DNA from: Salinibacter sp. 10B
GTDB lineage: Bacteria; Bacteroidota; Rhodothermia; Rhodothermales; Salinibacteraceae
Length of the DNA stretch: 64,000 nt
NCBI RefSeq assembly: GCF_002954405.1
Contig: NZ_MQWC01000004.1
Coordinates: forward strand, 2,221,909 to 2,285,908
Reading direction: 5' to 3'
The notes beneath the pieces were generated by a model. The model did no database searches. It saw nothing but the letters and a program-made list of their open reading frames with translations, and was not told the origin of the DNA. Positions 8,805 through 18,649 of the stretch are shown piece after piece; position 1 is the stretch's first letter, and every line of letters starts with the position of its first letter. Both the position numbers and the translations under genes were made by a program.

Positions 8805-10640
8805 CTACAACCAAAGGATCGAAATGATCATGACGGAAATCGTCATGACGAGAAGCGTGGCCGGCCAGCCCACCTTCGCATAGTCGCTGAAGCGATACCC
8901 GCCCGGCCCCATTACCATGAGGTTCGTCTGGTAGCCGATGGGGGTCAGGAAGCTGGCCGAGGCTCCGATGGCCACAATGAGACCGAACGCAATGGGCGGC
9001 GCGCCAAGCGTGGACGCCGTGGCCATCGAGATGGGCAGCATGAGCACGGCTGCCGCATTGTTCGTGATAATCTCGGTGAGGAGATTCGTGAGGAGATAGA
9101 TGGACGCGAGGGCCACAACAGGGCCATATCCTTCCGTAATCCCCAGCATTCCCTCCGCCGCCTGTTGCGCGAGACCGGTCGTCTCGATCGCCTTTCCGAT
9201 GCCGAGCGCCGCGGCGATGACGACGAGCACCTGCACGTTGAGCGCGCGCTGGGCTTCCGCCGCCGTTACACAGCCTGTAAGAATCATGAGGAGCGCGGTG
9301 ACGAACGCAGTCGTCACGATGGGCGCAAGGCCCACCGCCGCCGTAAGGACCATTGCCCCCGTGAGCGCCAGCGCGAGAGGTGCCAGCGCCTCTCGATCAT
9401 CGTCGCCCTCGTCGTCCTGTCCGTTCGTCGACGTCAGCGCGCGCCCGTCCCGCGGCGCCACGAGGTAGAACTCGTCCCGGCTGCCACTGCTCCACCGCTG
9501 CCCAAAATCACTGGGCGCCTCTACGATGAGCAAGTCGCCCGCCTGCAGCTTTGTCGTCCCCACCGGCCCGGTGACCGGTTCATTTTCGCGCTGGATGCCC
9601 AGCACCACGCCCTGGTACTCCTCCCGAAAATTTGCTTCCCCGAGCGTGGAGCCCACGAGATCGGACGACTCGGCAATGACAGCTTCGTAAAGGGGCAGCG
9701 TTTCGTACCGCACCGGGTCGTCCGTCCGCTCTCCCGGACTTGGAAGCGTGCGCTTGAGTCCCGGACGCTTGAGAAGCCGCTCCCGTGCGGCGAGCCGTCC
9801 GTTGAAGGTGAGCACGTCGCCCTGTTCGAGCGTGAGACGCGGCGTGGCCTGCAACACCTGTTTCCCTCGACGAACGTGTGTCAGGTAGGCGTCGCCGAGA
9901 TCCCGCAATCCCGCCTCTGCCACCGTTTGCCCGATGATCGGCGACTGCACTGTGACCTTCACCTCGAACATATTCTCGTCCAGCTCCTCCTCCACAGCAG
10001 GGGCCGGAGTGCCCCGATCCGGGAGGAGCCGGTGCCCGCCCATGACGAAGTATGCAATGACGGCGAGGGCGGAGGGAATGCCGATCCACGTCACATCGAA
10101 CAGGTGCAGCGGCTCATAGCCCTCCGCCTCCATCAGTCCCGCCACGATCAAATTGGTCGACGTGCCCACGAGCGTCGTCATGCCCCCCGTAATCGCCGCG
10201 TAGGAGAGTGGGATCATGAGCTTCGACGCCGGGATGTTCTGCTCGTCCGCCCACTCCTGCAGGCGCGGCGTGAGCATTGCCACAATGGGCGTGTTGTTTA
10301 ACAGGCCGGACAGGAACGCGGTGGGCACCATGAAGCGGGCCAGGAGCGGACTCAGGCGCGAGGTGTTGGCGAAGAGCACTCGATCGAGCCGACCGAGGGC
10401 ATCGGTGTGCTGCACGCCTGCCGCAACGATGTAGAGAGCCCCCACGGTGAGGACGGCCGAGTTGGAGAACCCCGCAAACGCCTGCTGGGGAGAAATGACG
10501 CCGGTCACGAGCAGGGCCGAGAGCCCACTCAGCAGGACTAGATCGGGCCGCCCAAGGTCCGACACCAGTGCCGTGACCAATCCCAGCACCACGCCGACGG
10601 TGATCCAGGCGTCGGCACTAAGGGACGCGAGGACGGCCAT
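8805..10640 (-). CDS. SLC13-type anion permease with two RCK_C (TrkA-C) domains, probable sulfate transporter
   Basis: 611 residues. N-terminal membrane segments run from ~5 to ~200 (VVLGLVTALVSDLGRPDLVL, LLNNTPIVAMLTPRL, the substrate-loop-like GTSTNLIVAGLM). A cytoplasmic middle from ~215 to ~400 carries two RCK_C-like modules (PIIGQTVAEAGLRDLG, then SSDLVGSTLGEANFREEYQG). C-terminal membrane segments follow, including NLLTEIITNNAAAVLMLPI. This is the divalent-anion:Na+ symporter layout; family members with RCK_C domains often carry sulfate. Its place directly downstream of cysNC and cysD supports sulfate, but substrate is inferred from context. The 219 bp before it contain a short direct repeat (GACGGTCGACGGTCGGGA, near 10653) and no gene. 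Confidence 0.85.
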   Translation of the reverse strand: MAVLASLSADAWITVGVVLGLVTALVSDLGRPDLVLLSGLSALLVTGVISPQQAFAGFSNSAVLTVGALYIVAAGVQHTDALGRLDRVLFANTSRLSPLLARFMVPTAFLSGLLNNTPIVAMLTPRLQEWADEQNIPASKLMIPLSYAAITGGMTTLVGTSTNLIVAGLMEAEGYEPLHLFDVTWIGIPSALAVIAYFVMGGHRLLPDRGTPAPAVEEELDENMFEVKVTVQSPIIGQTVAEAGLRDLGDAYLTHVRRGKQVLQATPRLTLEQGDVLTFNGRLAARERLLKRPGLKRTLPSPGERTDDPVRYETLPLYEAVIAESSDLVGSTLGEANFREEYQGVVLGIQRENEPVTGPVGTTKLQAGDLLIVEAPSDFGQRWSSGSRDEFYLVAPRDGRALTSTNGQDDEGDDDREALAPLALALTGAMVLTAAVGLAPIVTTAFVTALLMILTGCVTAAEAQRALNVQVLVVIAAALGIGKAIETTGLAQQAAEGMLGITEGYGPVVALASIYLLTNLLTEIITNNAAAVLMLPISMATASTLGAPPIAFGLIVAIGASASFLTPIGYQTNLMVMGPGGYRFSDYAKVGWPATLLVMTISVMIISILWL

Positions 10641-10859
10641 AGCGAAGAGAGTGGACGGTCGACGGTCGGGACGTCAAGCCGAGCACGATCGTTCTTGCAG
10701 AAAATGCCCAAACGCCCGACGAATGCGACGGGGGTCATCGAGCTTGTGTTGAGGAGTGCGCCGGTCACGAACAAGGGACGACCGAGAAAATCATTTTCCC
10801 GCCCGTCCCGATCTGCCACGCACTCTACCCGCGCCCGCCTCTCCCACGCCCCCGATCGC

Positions 10860-12737
10860 CTACACGATGCCCTCTTCTTCGAGCGCCTCAATGATCTGAT
10901 TCACGCAGGTCTCCACGTCGTTCTGATCCGAGTCGACGACGATCTCCGGGTCCTGCGGCTCCTCGTACGGGGCCGAGACGCCGGTAAAGTTGGCGATTTC
11001 GCCTTCCTCCGCCTTCTTGTAGAGCCCCTTCGTGTCCCGCTCCTTGCAGACCTCCAGCGGGCAGTCGACGTGTACCTCAAAGAACCGTCCCTCCGGCAGC
11101 AATTCTCGGATGCGATCGCGGTCCTCCTGGTACGGCGAGATAAAGCTACAGAGTGTCACGTTGCCCTGCTCGAAGAAGAGCCGGGCGGCTTCGCCGACGC
11201 GCCGAATGTTTTCCTTCCGGTCGTTGGGGCTGAAGCCGAGATCGCCGGACAGTCCGTGCCGCACGTTGTCACCGTCGAGCATCATCGTCTGCACGTCCCG
11301 ATCGAAGAGGCGCTTCTCCACCTCTTTTGCAATCGTGGACTTTCCGGAGCCGGAAAGGCCCGTGAGCCACACCACAGCGGACTTGTGCCCGTTCTTCTCT
11401 TCCCGGTCCTCGCGCGGGATGTTGAGCCCCTCCCACACAACGTTCGGCGAGGTCTCTCGCTCCTTGTCCGTCACCACCTCATCTCGGCCGAACGGCGCCA
11501 CGTCCTCGGACACGCCGCGGATCATGCCGGCGGCCACCGTGTCGTTGGTGTCCGGATCGATGAGAATGAAGTTGCCGGTCGACCGGTTGATCTTGTAGGG
11601 ATCGATGAAGAGCGGGTCCGCCGTTTCCAGCTCCACCCGGCCAATATCGTTGAGCTCAAAGGTATCGGCCTCCTCGCGGTGAAAGGTCTCAACGTTGGTG
11701 CGATAGACCACCTTCGAGACATTGGCCTGCGTGCGCCGCGTGGTGTGCTGAATGATATACGGCCGGTCCCGCCGCATCTTTTCCTCATTCATCCAGCACA
11801 GGTCGGCGTCGAGTTGACGAGTGACGTCGGGGCGATTGCGGCTCCGCACGATCATCGAGCCGCGGCTCACGTCAATCTCGTCCGTGAGCGAGATCACGAT
11901 CGAATCGCCCGGGCCGGCCTCCTCGACCTCGCCGTCGAGCGTCGTGATCGACTCGATGTGCGACGTGCGCTTTGACGGAAGAACGACGATCTCCTCCCCC
12001 GGTCGAATCTTGCCGGACGCCACCTGGCCCGCAAAGCCGCGGAAGTCCTGGTGCGGCCGGATCACGTGCTGCACCGGAAAGCGGAAGTCGACCTGATTGC
12101 GATCGGCCTCCGGCCGGACGTTTTCGAGGCGGTGCAGAAGCGTCGGTCCCTTGTACCACGGCATTCGCTCCGACTGGTCGACCACGTTGTCGCCCTTCAA
12201 CGCTGAGATCGGGATGAAGGTGATGTCATTGATGTCGAGGTTGTCGGAGAACTCCTGAAACTCCTCCACGATCTCGCGGAAGCGCTCCTCGCCGTAGTCC
12301 ACGAGGTCCATCTTGTTGACCGCGACAATCATGTACGGAATCTGGAGCAGCGAGGCGATGAAGGCGTGCCGCCGCGTCTGCTCGATCACGCCGTTGCGGG
12401 CGTCGATGAGCTCCACAGCCAGCTCCGCCGTTGAGGCGCCCGTCACCATGTTGCGCGTGTACTGCTCGTGCCCCGGCGTGTCCGCAATGATAAACTTGCG
12501 GTTCGGGGTGGAAAAGTAGCGGTAGGCGACGTCGATGGTAATGCCCTGTTCCCGCTCGGCCTTCAGGCCGTCGGTGAGGAGCGCCAGCTCCAAATCGTCA
12601 TCGTCCCGCTGCGTATTCCGCTTAATCTCCTCCAGCTTGTCCTCGAAGATTTGCTGCGTGTCGTAAAAGAGGCGACCAATCAGCGTGCTTTTGCCGTCGT
12701 CGACGCTTCCCGCCGTGGTGAATCGAAGTACGTCCAT
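10860..12737 (-). CDS. cysNC: Bifunctional sulfate adenylyltransferase subunit 1 / adenylylsulfate kinase
   Basis: 625 residues. The N-terminal EF-Tu-like GTPase has GSVDDGKST (~10-18), DTPGHEQYTRNMVTGAS and NKMDLVD. Beta-barrel domains follow to ~430, then a full APS kinase with its own P-loop GLSGSGKST (~460-468), LDGDNVRHGL and FISPYQEDRDRIR. With CysD it converts sulfate and ATP to APS. The kinase then makes PAPS, the donor used by sulfotransferases and also by PAPS reductase. No PAPS reductase (cysH) or sulfite reductase is in this window, whereas a sulfotransferase lies at 33536-34483. cysD is 110 bp upstream on the same strand, across an unusual inverted-repeat spacer. Confidence 0.96.
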   Translation of the reverse strand: MDVLRFTTAGSVDDGKSTLIGRLFYDTQQIFEDKLEEIKRNTQRDDDDLELALLTDGLKAEREQGITIDVAYRYFSTPNRKFIIADTPGHEQYTRNMVTGASTAELAVELIDARNGVIEQTRRHAFIASLLQIPYMIVAVNKMDLVDYGEERFREIVEEFQEFSDNLDINDITFIPISALKGDNVVDQSERMPWYKGPTLLHRLENVRPEADRNQVDFRFPVQHVIRPHQDFRGFAGQVASGKIRPGEEIVVLPSKRTSHIESITTLDGEVEEAGPGDSIVISLTDEIDVSRGSMIVRSRNRPDVTRQLDADLCWMNEEKMRRDRPYIIQHTTRRTQANVSKVVYRTNVETFHREEADTFELNDIGRVELETADPLFIDPYKINRSTGNFILIDPDTNDTVAAGMIRGVSEDVAPFGRDEVVTDKERETSPNVVWEGLNIPREDREEKNGHKSAVVWLTGLSGSGKSTIAKEVEKRLFDRDVQTMMLDGDNVRHGLSGDLGFSPNDRKENIRRVGEAARLFFEQGNVTLCSFISPYQEDRDRIRELLPEGRFFEVHVDCPLEVCKERDTKGLYKKAEEGEIANFTGVSAPYEEPQDPEIVVDSDQNDVETCVNQIIEALEEEGIV

Positions 12738-12847
12738 CTCTCAGTGTCGAATTGCGAGTTTCGAGTTTCGAATGGGGAGTAGAACTGCGGAATGTCCGAT
12801 CGGTGACTTGCCCAATTCGACATTCGCAATTCCCAATTCGCCAATGC
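12738..12847. repeat. Inverted-repeat spacer between cysD and cysNC
   Basis: Both arms are built from near-repeated words such as CGAATTGCGAGTTTCGAG. The left arm (~12749-12778) and the reverse complement of the right arm (~12811-12842) both read as CGAATT-rich words ending in TGGG and could pair imperfectly over roughly 30 bp. No coding frame fits. A similar word-built spacer lies between recR and ybaB (59070-59202). It could be a processing or partial-termination structure between subunit genes, or a dispersed intergenic repeat. Confidence 0.5.
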
Positions 12848-13759
12848 CTAGAAGTAGCCTTCGCGTTTGCGGTCTTCCATCGCCGCCTCGGCGCGCTGGT
12901 CGTCGGCACGGGCACTGCGCTCGGCCTGCTGCGTGGTGGCCACCTCGGCGATCACCTCATCGAGCGTGGTGGCGGTCGACTCCACGGCTCCGGTGCACGT
13001 CATGTCCCCAATCGTGCGGAAGCGAACCATCTTCTCGACGTACTCTTCCCCCTCCCGCAGATCGTTGTACGGAGATTTCGGCAGAAGCACACCGTCCCGT
13101 TCAAACATTGTGCGCTCGTGGGCGAGGTAGAGACTCGGAATCTCCAGGTCCTCCTGCTGGATGTACTGCCACACGTCCAGCTCCGTCCAGTTGCTCAGCG
13201 GAAAGGCGCGGAAGTGCTCCCCTTTCCGGCTTCGGCCATTGTAAAGATTCCAAAGCTCGGGCCGCTGATTTTTGGGGTCCCAGTTTCCAAATCGGTCGCG
13301 GTGGGAAAAGAAGCGCTCTTTCGCACGGGCCTTCTCCTCGTCGCGCCGGGCCCCGCCGAGCGCCACATCGAAGCCATGCTCCTCAATCGTATCCAGCAGC
13401 GTCACGATCTGGAGCTTGTTGCGGCTCGCGTCGGGCCCTTGCTCCTCCTTTGCCCGACCGGACTTGATGGTTTCCTCCACGCTCCCAACGATGAGCTCGA
13501 GCCCATGCTCCTCCATCAGGTTATCCCGAAATTCGATGGTCTCGGGAAAGTTGTGTCCCGTATCCACGTGGAGAATCGGAAACGGCACCTGGCCCGGGTA
13601 AAAGGCCTTCCGGGCGAGGTGGACCATCGTAAGAGAGTCCTTCCCTCCACTGAACATGAGGACGGGATTATCAAACTGCGCCTCCGCCTCTCGGATGACG
13701 TGGATGGCTTCCGACTCCAGCCAATCCAGATGTTCTGAGGTGTCCGATGACAGGGACAT
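12848..13759 (-). CDS. cysD: Sulfate adenylyltransferase subunit 2
   Basis: 303 residues, normal length. A PP-loop ATP pyrophosphatase that forms APS from ATP and sulfate, driven by the GTPase of CysN. The PP-loop is LMFSGGKDSLTMVHLA (~34-49). Other family segments are PILHVDTGHNFPETIEFRD, GGARRDEEKARAKER, AFPLSNWTELDVWQYI and RFRTIGDMTCTGAV. The C-terminus ends in DRKREGYF, conserved in CysD proteins. It is the first gene of the sulfate-activation pair and follows the UDP-glucuronate decarboxylase gene by 86 bp, so the whole minus-strand arm may be one transcript starting upstream of ugd. Confidence 0.96.
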   Translation of the reverse strand: MSLSSDTSEHLDWLESEAIHVIREAEAQFDNPVLMFSGGKDSLTMVHLARKAFYPGQVPFPILHVDTGHNFPETIEFRDNLMEEHGLELIVGSVEETIKSGRAKEEQGPDASRNKLQIVTLLDTIEEHGFDVALGGARRDEEKARAKERFFSHRDRFGNWDPKNQRPELWNLYNGRSRKGEHFRAFPLSNWTELDVWQYIQQEDLEIPSLYLAHERTMFERDGVLLPKSPYNDLREGEEYVEKMVRFRTIGDMTCTGAVESTATTLDEVIAEVATTQQAERSARADDQRAEAAMEDRKREGYF

Positions 13760-13845
13760 AAGTATACAAGGAACGGTAATTCGGAGAACCGCAAGAAATA
13801 GAACTGCTGCAGCCGAATAAGCGGCTTTGCAGCAAACGTTTCGAG

Positions 13846-14808
13846 TTACGCTTCGGTAGCAACCCCTGCGTCAACCTTCTTCTTGAAATAGTCAAGGGTA
13901 CGCTGAAGCCCCTCGCGCCGGTCGACCTCCGGGGTCCAGCCCAAAATCTCCTTTGCCCGCGAAATGTCCGGCTGCCGCACCTGTGGGTCGTCCTCGGGCA
14001 GCTCTTCGTAGGTGATGGAGCTTCCAGTGCCGGTAATCTCAATGATCTCCTCGGCAAACTCCTTGATCGTAATCTCGTCGGGATTGCCGATGTTCACCGG
14101 TTCGGACTCGTCGCTCATCAGGAGGCGGTAGATGCCGTCCACCAAGTCGTCGACGTAGCAGAACGCGCGCGTCTGACTGCCATCGCCGTAGACGGTGAGA
14201 GGATCGCCGCGAAGGGCCTGCGACATGAACGTTGGGAGGGCCCGCCCGTCGTCGATGCGCATGCGCGGGCCATAGGTATTGAAAATCCGGACGATGCGGG
14301 TTTCAACGCCGTGATAACGGTTATAGGCCATCGCCAGCGCCTCGGCAAATCGCTTGGCCTCGTCGTACACGCCCCGCTCGCCGATGGGATTTACGTTGCC
14401 CCAGTAGTCTTCCGGCTGCGGGTGAACGAGCGGGTCGCCGTACACCTCACTCGTGGAGGCGAGCAAGAACCGTGCGTCTTTCGCCTTCGCGAGGCCCAAC
14501 GCCTTGTGGGTCCCCAATGCCCCCACCTTCATGGTCTGGATGGGAAGCCGCAGGTAGTCTTCCGGGGCCGCCGGACTGGCAAAGTGAAGAACGTAGTCGA
14601 GATCCCCGTTGACGTGGATGTAATCGGTGACGTCGTACTCAACGAAGCGAAACCGATCCTGTCCAAGCTCAAATAGGTGCTCGATGTTTTCGGTATCGCC
14701 GGTCACGAGGTTGTCCATGCAGATCACCTCATGGCCCTCGTCGATGAAGCGGTCACAGAGGTGCGACCCGAGAAACCCGGCGCCGCCGGTGATGAGTGTG
14801 CGTGGCAT
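13846..14808 (-). CDS. uxs: UDP-glucuronate decarboxylase (UDP-xylose synthase)
   Basis: 320 residues. Extended SDR that decarboxylates UDP-glucuronate to UDP-xylose through a 4-keto intermediate. Seen: NAD motif [35 protein letters not shown] (the SPA..Y element typical of UXS), [21 protein letters not shown], catalytic YDEAKRFAE and [14 protein letters not shown]. The upstream gene makes UDP-glucuronate, so the pair forms a two-step route from UDP-glucose to UDP-xylose. The start ATG at 14808 is 41 bp after the ugd stop. A related SDR such as a UDP-4-keto-pentose synthase is a less likely alternative. Confidence 0.9.
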   Translation of the reverse strand: MPRTLITGGAGFLGSHLCDRFIDEGHEVICMDNLVTGDTENIEHLFELGQDRFRFVEYDVTDYIHVNGDLDYVLHFASPAAPEDYLRLPIQTMKVGALGTHKALGLAKAKDARFLLASTSEVYGDPLVHPQPEDYWGNVNPIGERGVYDEAKRFAEALAMAYNRYHGVETRIVRIFNTYGPRMRIDDGRALPTFMSQALRGDPLTVYGDGSQTRAFCYVDDLVDGIYRLLMSDESEPVNIGNPDEITIKEFAEEIIEITGTGSSITYEELPEDDPQVRQPDISRAKEILGWTPEVDRREGLQRTLDYFKKKVDAGVATEA

Positions 14809-14849
14809 GAGAGTAGGAGAAGAGGATGAGAAAGGGGGGCCGCCTGCCG

Positions 14850-16244
14850 TTACGCAGCAGGCTGACCGTTTTCGACGATGGCTTCCTGAATCGCCTCCTG
14901 ATCGTCCTCAGGCGCGTAGTGCGGCCGCCCGATACTGTAGTAGTCAAAGCCCATCTCCGCCATGCGCCCCGGCTCGTATAGATTCCGGCCGTCGAAAATC
15001 AGCGGACGGGCCAGCCGGTCGCGCACGTCTGCAAGGTTGGGGCGTCGAAACTCGTGCCACTCGGTGCAGATGACGAGCGCATCGGCATCGTCAAGGATGT
15101 CGTACATGTTCTCCCCGTAATCGATCGTGTCGCCGAAGACGTTTCGGGTGGTTTCGATCGCTTCCGGATCGAACGCAGCCACTTCGGCGCCCTTCTCGCG
15201 GAGGCCCTGGATGATGATGTGCGACGGTGCTTCTCGAATGTCGTCGGTGTTGGGCTTAAAGGAAAGCCCCCACATCGCGATTTTCTTGCCCTCCAGGTCA
15301 CCGTCGAAATACTCGTCGAGCCGGTGTACAAGGAGTTCACGCTGCTGGTCGTTCACCTCAAGGACGGAGTCGAGAATCTTGAAGTCGTAGTCGTGCTCTT
15401 GTCCTTTCCGGTGGAGGGCCTGCACATCTTTCGGGAAGCAACTGCCCCCAAATCCAATTCCGGCGTAGAGGAAATGCTGCCCGATGCGGTGGTCCTTGCT
15501 GATGCCGAGGCGCACCTTGTCGACGTTGGCGCCGACCCGATCGCACATATTGGCGATCTCGTTCATAAACGAGATGCGAGTTGCCAGCAGCGAGTTGGCC
15601 GTGTATTTGATCATTTCGGCCGAGCGCTCGTCCACGACCAAGATCGGGTTGCCCTGCCGCACAAACGGCTCGTAGAGGCGCGTCATGATCTCGCCCGCTT
15701 TGTCGCTGGAGGTGCCAATCACCACACGATCCGGCTTCATGAAGTCGTCCACTGCAGCCCCTTCACGCAGGAACTCGGGGTTGGACACGACGTCGAAGTC
15801 CTCGCCCGCGACAAGTGCCCGCTCTTCCATCGTTTCGCGAACCCGGTCCGCTGTCCCCACCGGCACGGTGCTCTTGTTCACGATGACCCGGTAGTCCCCG
15901 TCCTCTTCCGCGGCGAGTAGATCCGCCACGTCCCCAGCTGCACTCATCACGTACGAGAGATCGGCGGACCCGTCCTCGCCCGGAGGCGTCGGCAGAGCCA
16001 TAAAAATGACCTCCGCATCGGCCACGGCCTCTTCGAGCTCCGTGGTGAAGTGGAGCCGGTTTTCCTTGCGGTTGCGCGCGAAGTAGTGCTCCAAATCCGG
16101 CTCGTAAATGGGGAGCTCGCCCTCCCGAAGCATCTCCACCTTTTCCTGGTCGATGTCCACACAGGTGACCTGGTTTCCCATCTCGGCAAAACAGGTCCCC
16201 GTGACCAGCCCAACATAGCCGGTCCCGATGATTGCTATATTCAT
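14850..16244 (-). CDS. ugd: UDP-glucose 6-dehydrogenase
   Basis: 464 residues. Oxidises UDP-glucose twice with NAD+ to UDP-glucuronate. The N-terminal Rossmann motif is [20 protein letters not shown], and [13 protein letters not shown] follows. The catalytic Cys sits in [16 protein letters not shown] (about residue 263), and the C-terminal UDP-binding domain has [17 protein letters not shown]. It is the first gene of the minus-strand arm, divergent from the pglE-like gene across a 617-bp non-coding region, so the arm's promoter probably lies just upstream. Its product feeds the decarboxylase directly downstream and may itself be a glycan precursor. Confidence 0.96.
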   Translation of the reverse strand: MNIAIIGTGYVGLVTGTCFAEMGNQVTCVDIDQEKVEMLREGELPIYEPDLEHYFARNRKENRLHFTTELEEAVADAEVIFMALPTPPGEDGSADLSYVMSAAGDVADLLAAEEDGDYRVIVNKSTVPVGTADRVRETMEERALVAGEDFDVVSNPEFLREGAAVDDFMKPDRVVIGTSSDKAGEIMTRLYEPFVRQGNPILVVDERSAEMIKYTANSLLATRISFMNEIANMCDRVGANVDKVRLGISKDHRIGQHFLYAGIGFGGSCFPKDVQALHRKGQEHDYDFKILDSVLEVNDQQRELLVHRLDEYFDGDLEGKKIAMWGLSFKPNTDDIREAPSHIIIQGLREKGAEVAAFDPEAIETTRNVFGDTIDYGENMYDILDDADALVICTEWHEFRRPNLADVRDRLARPLIFDGRNLYEPGRMAEMGFDYYSIGRPHYAPEDDQEAIQEAIVENGQPAA

Positions 16245-16861
16245 GACGCTGATAGAAAGAAATGAGTACAGAAAAAAAACTAATTCGATTCCGGAATTCC
16301 GGTACGGCCGTTTGTCTTCACAGCGGGCTCAGAATACCTGTTCGGAATCCCGGGAGGCTCAGTCTTCTCCTACCCCTCCACCGAACGAACGGCGCTCTTC
16401 CTTACGACTTTTGGCGCACCGTGCTCAATGCCCTCTTGAAGACGGTGCGTCTCCAATCGATAGAGGTAAAGAACTGAGAGTGATAGCTGCATATCGTTCC
16501 AATCACTCGAAGTGTAGTGACAAAAACAACGCCTAGCCTCCCGTTTTGCCTCCTGTCCCACCTAAAAGCATCGATTCTTCAGGAAATCCCCCTTCGGGTT
16601 TCCCTTTCCTGTGACTTCTTTCCGTGCTACTCTCCCCCGACTTCTCTTCTCCTGCAGCGTGTGGGATTAAATCCCCGAGTCGTTCCTCTCATACATGCAC
16701 CTCGCGTCCAGCCAACATAGCGTCGCGACAACAGGGCTCCTCTCAATCGGGAGACGTGCCGGCCTGCATCCCTCCTGATTACATTCATACAATTCCAACC
16801 TTTCCGTTCCCTGTCTGTACGCTTACGTTGCCTGTCGTCTTACTTTCTCTTGTTTTCCCTC
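16245..16861. promoter_or_regulatory. 617-bp divergent control region between the two glycan operons
   Basis: No convincing gene is visible; the short open frames here lack codon bias and recognisable products. The region separates ugd (leftward) from the pglE-like gene (rightward), so both operon promoters must lie here or further inside. It is less GC-rich than its surroundings, with an A-run near 16270 and long pyrimidine tracts (16610-16660 and 16800-16860). It contains the hairpin listed at 16582-16603. No JUMPstart/ops-like element was found. Confidence 0.5.
16582..16603 (+). promoter_or_regulatory. Hairpin in the pgl-operon leader
   Basis: GGAAA (16582-16586) pairs with TTTCC (16599-16603), and CCC (16588-16590) with GGG (16596-16598), leaving one bulged T and a 5-nt loop. 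It is followed on the plus strand by a T-rich stretch (CTTTCCTGTGACTTCTTT). It lies about 260 bp upstream of the pglE-like start and could act as an attenuator or mark the end of an upstream leader RNA. The stem is short, so this is tentative. Confidence 0.35.
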
Positions 16862-18004
16862 ATGTCCGCTCGTTCTCAGTCAGACGCGTCGATCCCCCTC
16901 GCCCGCCCGTCGATCTCCTCAACGGGACTGGAACGAGTACAAGACGTCCTCCACTCGTCTCGCCTCTCTCGCGGTCCTGTCCTGGAACAGTTTGAAGCCC
17001 GCATGGCCGAACAGTGTGGGACGCGCCACGCCATCGGCGTCAGCAGTGGAACTGCGGCCCTTCACTGCATCGTCCGGGCGCTAGACCTGGAGCCCGGAGC
17101 GGAAGTCCTTACCACTCCGTTTAGCTTTGTCGCCTCGACCAATGTTCTGCTCTACGAAGACCTCACGCCTCGCTTCGTCGACATCGACCCGCAGAGCTAC
17201 AACCTCGATGTCATGCGGATTGAGGAGAGGATCACTCCTCGAACGCAGGCGATTTTGGCCGTCGATGTGTTCGGCCAGCCGGTCGATTGGCCGGCCCTCA
17301 CTCACTTGGCGGACACGCACGGCTTGGCCCTCATCGATGACTCCTGCGAAGCCCTCGGCGCGACGATTGACAGCCAGCCCATCGGATCCTGGGGGGAGGC
17401 CGCTGCCTTCGGGTTTTACCCCAACAAGCAGATTACGACTGGGGAGGGGGGATGCATCACCACCGATCGCGACGACGTGGCACGGATGTGCCGTTCTCTG
17501 CGGAACCAGGGACGATCCGCCGACGGTCAAATGCGGCACCCGCGCCTGGGATACAACTACCGGCTTGACGAACTCTCGGCGGCACTGGGCTGTGCACAAC
17601 TCGACCGACTTGGCGAGATTCTCGACCGGCGTGCCGCCGTGGCCGATGCGTACCAAGAGGCCCTGGCCCCCCTCACCGACGACCTCCACCGCCCATCGAC
17701 GGAGCCGAAGGGCACGCGAAGCTGGTTCGTGTACGTCGTACGCCTCCGCGACTCCTTCGAGGCAAACGATCGGGACCAGGTGATGGAGCACCTGCAGTCC
17801 AACGGGATCGGGTGTGCCCCCTACTTTCCGTCCATTCACCTCCAGCCGTACCACCGGGACCGACTGGACCATGCGCCGGGTGACTTCCCAATTTGTGAGC
17901 ACGTGTCGGACCGAACGATTGCGCTGCCGTTTTACGATGCACTCACGCTGGATGACGTCCAGCGTGTAGTCGAGGTGCTTCGAGAAGCACTATCCTCTCT
18001 GTAG
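16862..18004 (+). CDS. DegT/DnrJ/EryC1-type sugar aminotransferase (PglE-like)
   Basis: 380 residues from the ATG at 16862; an in-frame TTG lies four codons upstream. PLP-dependent aminotransferase of the sugar family: GVSSGTAALHCIVRAL, the TTPFSFVASTN loop, VDVFGQPVDWP, the Asp-containing LIDDSCEALGA, and FYPNKQITTGEGG with the Schiff-base lysine at residue 189. Next to PglC-, PglD- and PglF-like genes, the best role is transfer of an amino group from glutamate to the UDP-4-keto-6-deoxy sugar made by the PglF homologue. The exact sugar cannot be read from sequence, since several 4-amino-sugar pathways use this fold. It is the first gene of the plus-strand arm. Confidence 0.85.
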   Translation: MSARSQSDASIPLARPSISSTGLERVQDVLHSSRLSRGPVLEQFEARMAEQCGTRHAIGVSSGTAALHCIVRALDLEPGAEVLTTPFSFVASTNVLLYEDLTPRFVDIDPQSYNLDVMRIEERITPRTQAILAVDVFGQPVDWPALTHLADTHGLALIDDSCEALGATIDSQPIGSWGEAAAFGFYPNKQITTGEGGCITTDRDDVARMCRSLRNQGRSADGQMRHPRLGYNYRLDELSAALGCAQLDRLGEILDRRAAVADAYQEALAPLTDDLHRPSTEPKGTRSWFVYVVRLRDSFEANDRDQVMEHLQSNGIGCAPYFPSIHLQPYHRDRLDHAPGDFPICEHVSDRTIALPFYDALTLDDVQRVVEVLREALSSL

Positions 18005-18022
18005 AGATCCTGCTTTGCTGCA

Positions 18023-18649
18023 ATGTCGCCCCCCTATACTCCTTATGCCGTCTCGAAGCGGCTCTTCGACGTCGCTGGGGCAGCTCTTCTGCTGCTGATC
18101 CTGTCTCCCCTTCTGGCCCTCGTGGCGACGGCCATCTGGCTGGACGATGGGCGCCCCATACTCTTCACCCAAGAACGCACCGGACGCCACGGCACCCTGT
18201 TTCAAATTTTAAAATTCCGCACCCTCACCCCCGGTCCGAAAGACCCCACCCGCCCCTCCGCTCACACAACCCGAGTGGGGGCTCCGCTCCGCCGTTGGGC
18301 CATTGACGAGTGTCCCCAACTGTGGAACGTGCTCCGGGGAGAGATGAGCCTCGTGGGGCCGCGTCCCGCTCTGCCTCGACAAGTGAAGAAATACACGCCC
18401 CGTCAGCGCATCCGCCTCCAGGTGCGCCCGGGACTAACAGGATGGGCACAAATTCACGGACGCAACGTCCTTTCCTGGGCCGAACGCATCAGTCATGACA
18501 TCTGGTATATCCGACATCGAGGATTCTGGCTCGACCTCACCATCCTGGGCCGCACTCCTCTCGTACTCATTCGGGGCATCGGGGTGTACGGCCCGGACGG
18601 TCGCAACCCCACAGTCCGTTCCCCTAGATCGGACTCCACCCATGCCTGA
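18023..18649 (+). CDS. Phosphoglycosyl transferase initiating glycan assembly (PglC-like)
   Basis: 208 residues. Moves a sugar-1-phosphate from a UDP-sugar to undecaprenyl phosphate at the inner membrane, starting the lipid-linked glycan. One N-terminal hydrophobic helix (VAGAALLLLILSPLLALVAT) serves as the re-entrant anchor, preceded by SKRLFD. The catalytic Asp-Glu pair is in RWAIDECPQLWNVLRGEM, followed by SLVGPRP and VRPGLTGWAQIHGRN, all standard for the small monotopic PGT family. Small size with no extra transmembrane domain matches PglC rather than WbaP. It starts 18 bp after the aminotransferase stop and overlaps the next gene by 8 bp. Confidence 0.9.
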   Translation: MSPPYTPYAVSKRLFDVAGAALLLLILSPLLALVATAIWLDDGRPILFTQERTGRHGTLFQILKFRTLTPGPKDPTRPSAHTTRVGAPLRRWAIDECPQLWNVLRGEMSLVGPRPALPRQVKKYTPRQRIRLQVRPGLTGWAQIHGRNVLSWAERISHDIWYIRHRGFWLDLTILGRTPLVLIRGIGVYGPDGRNPTVRSPRSDSTHA

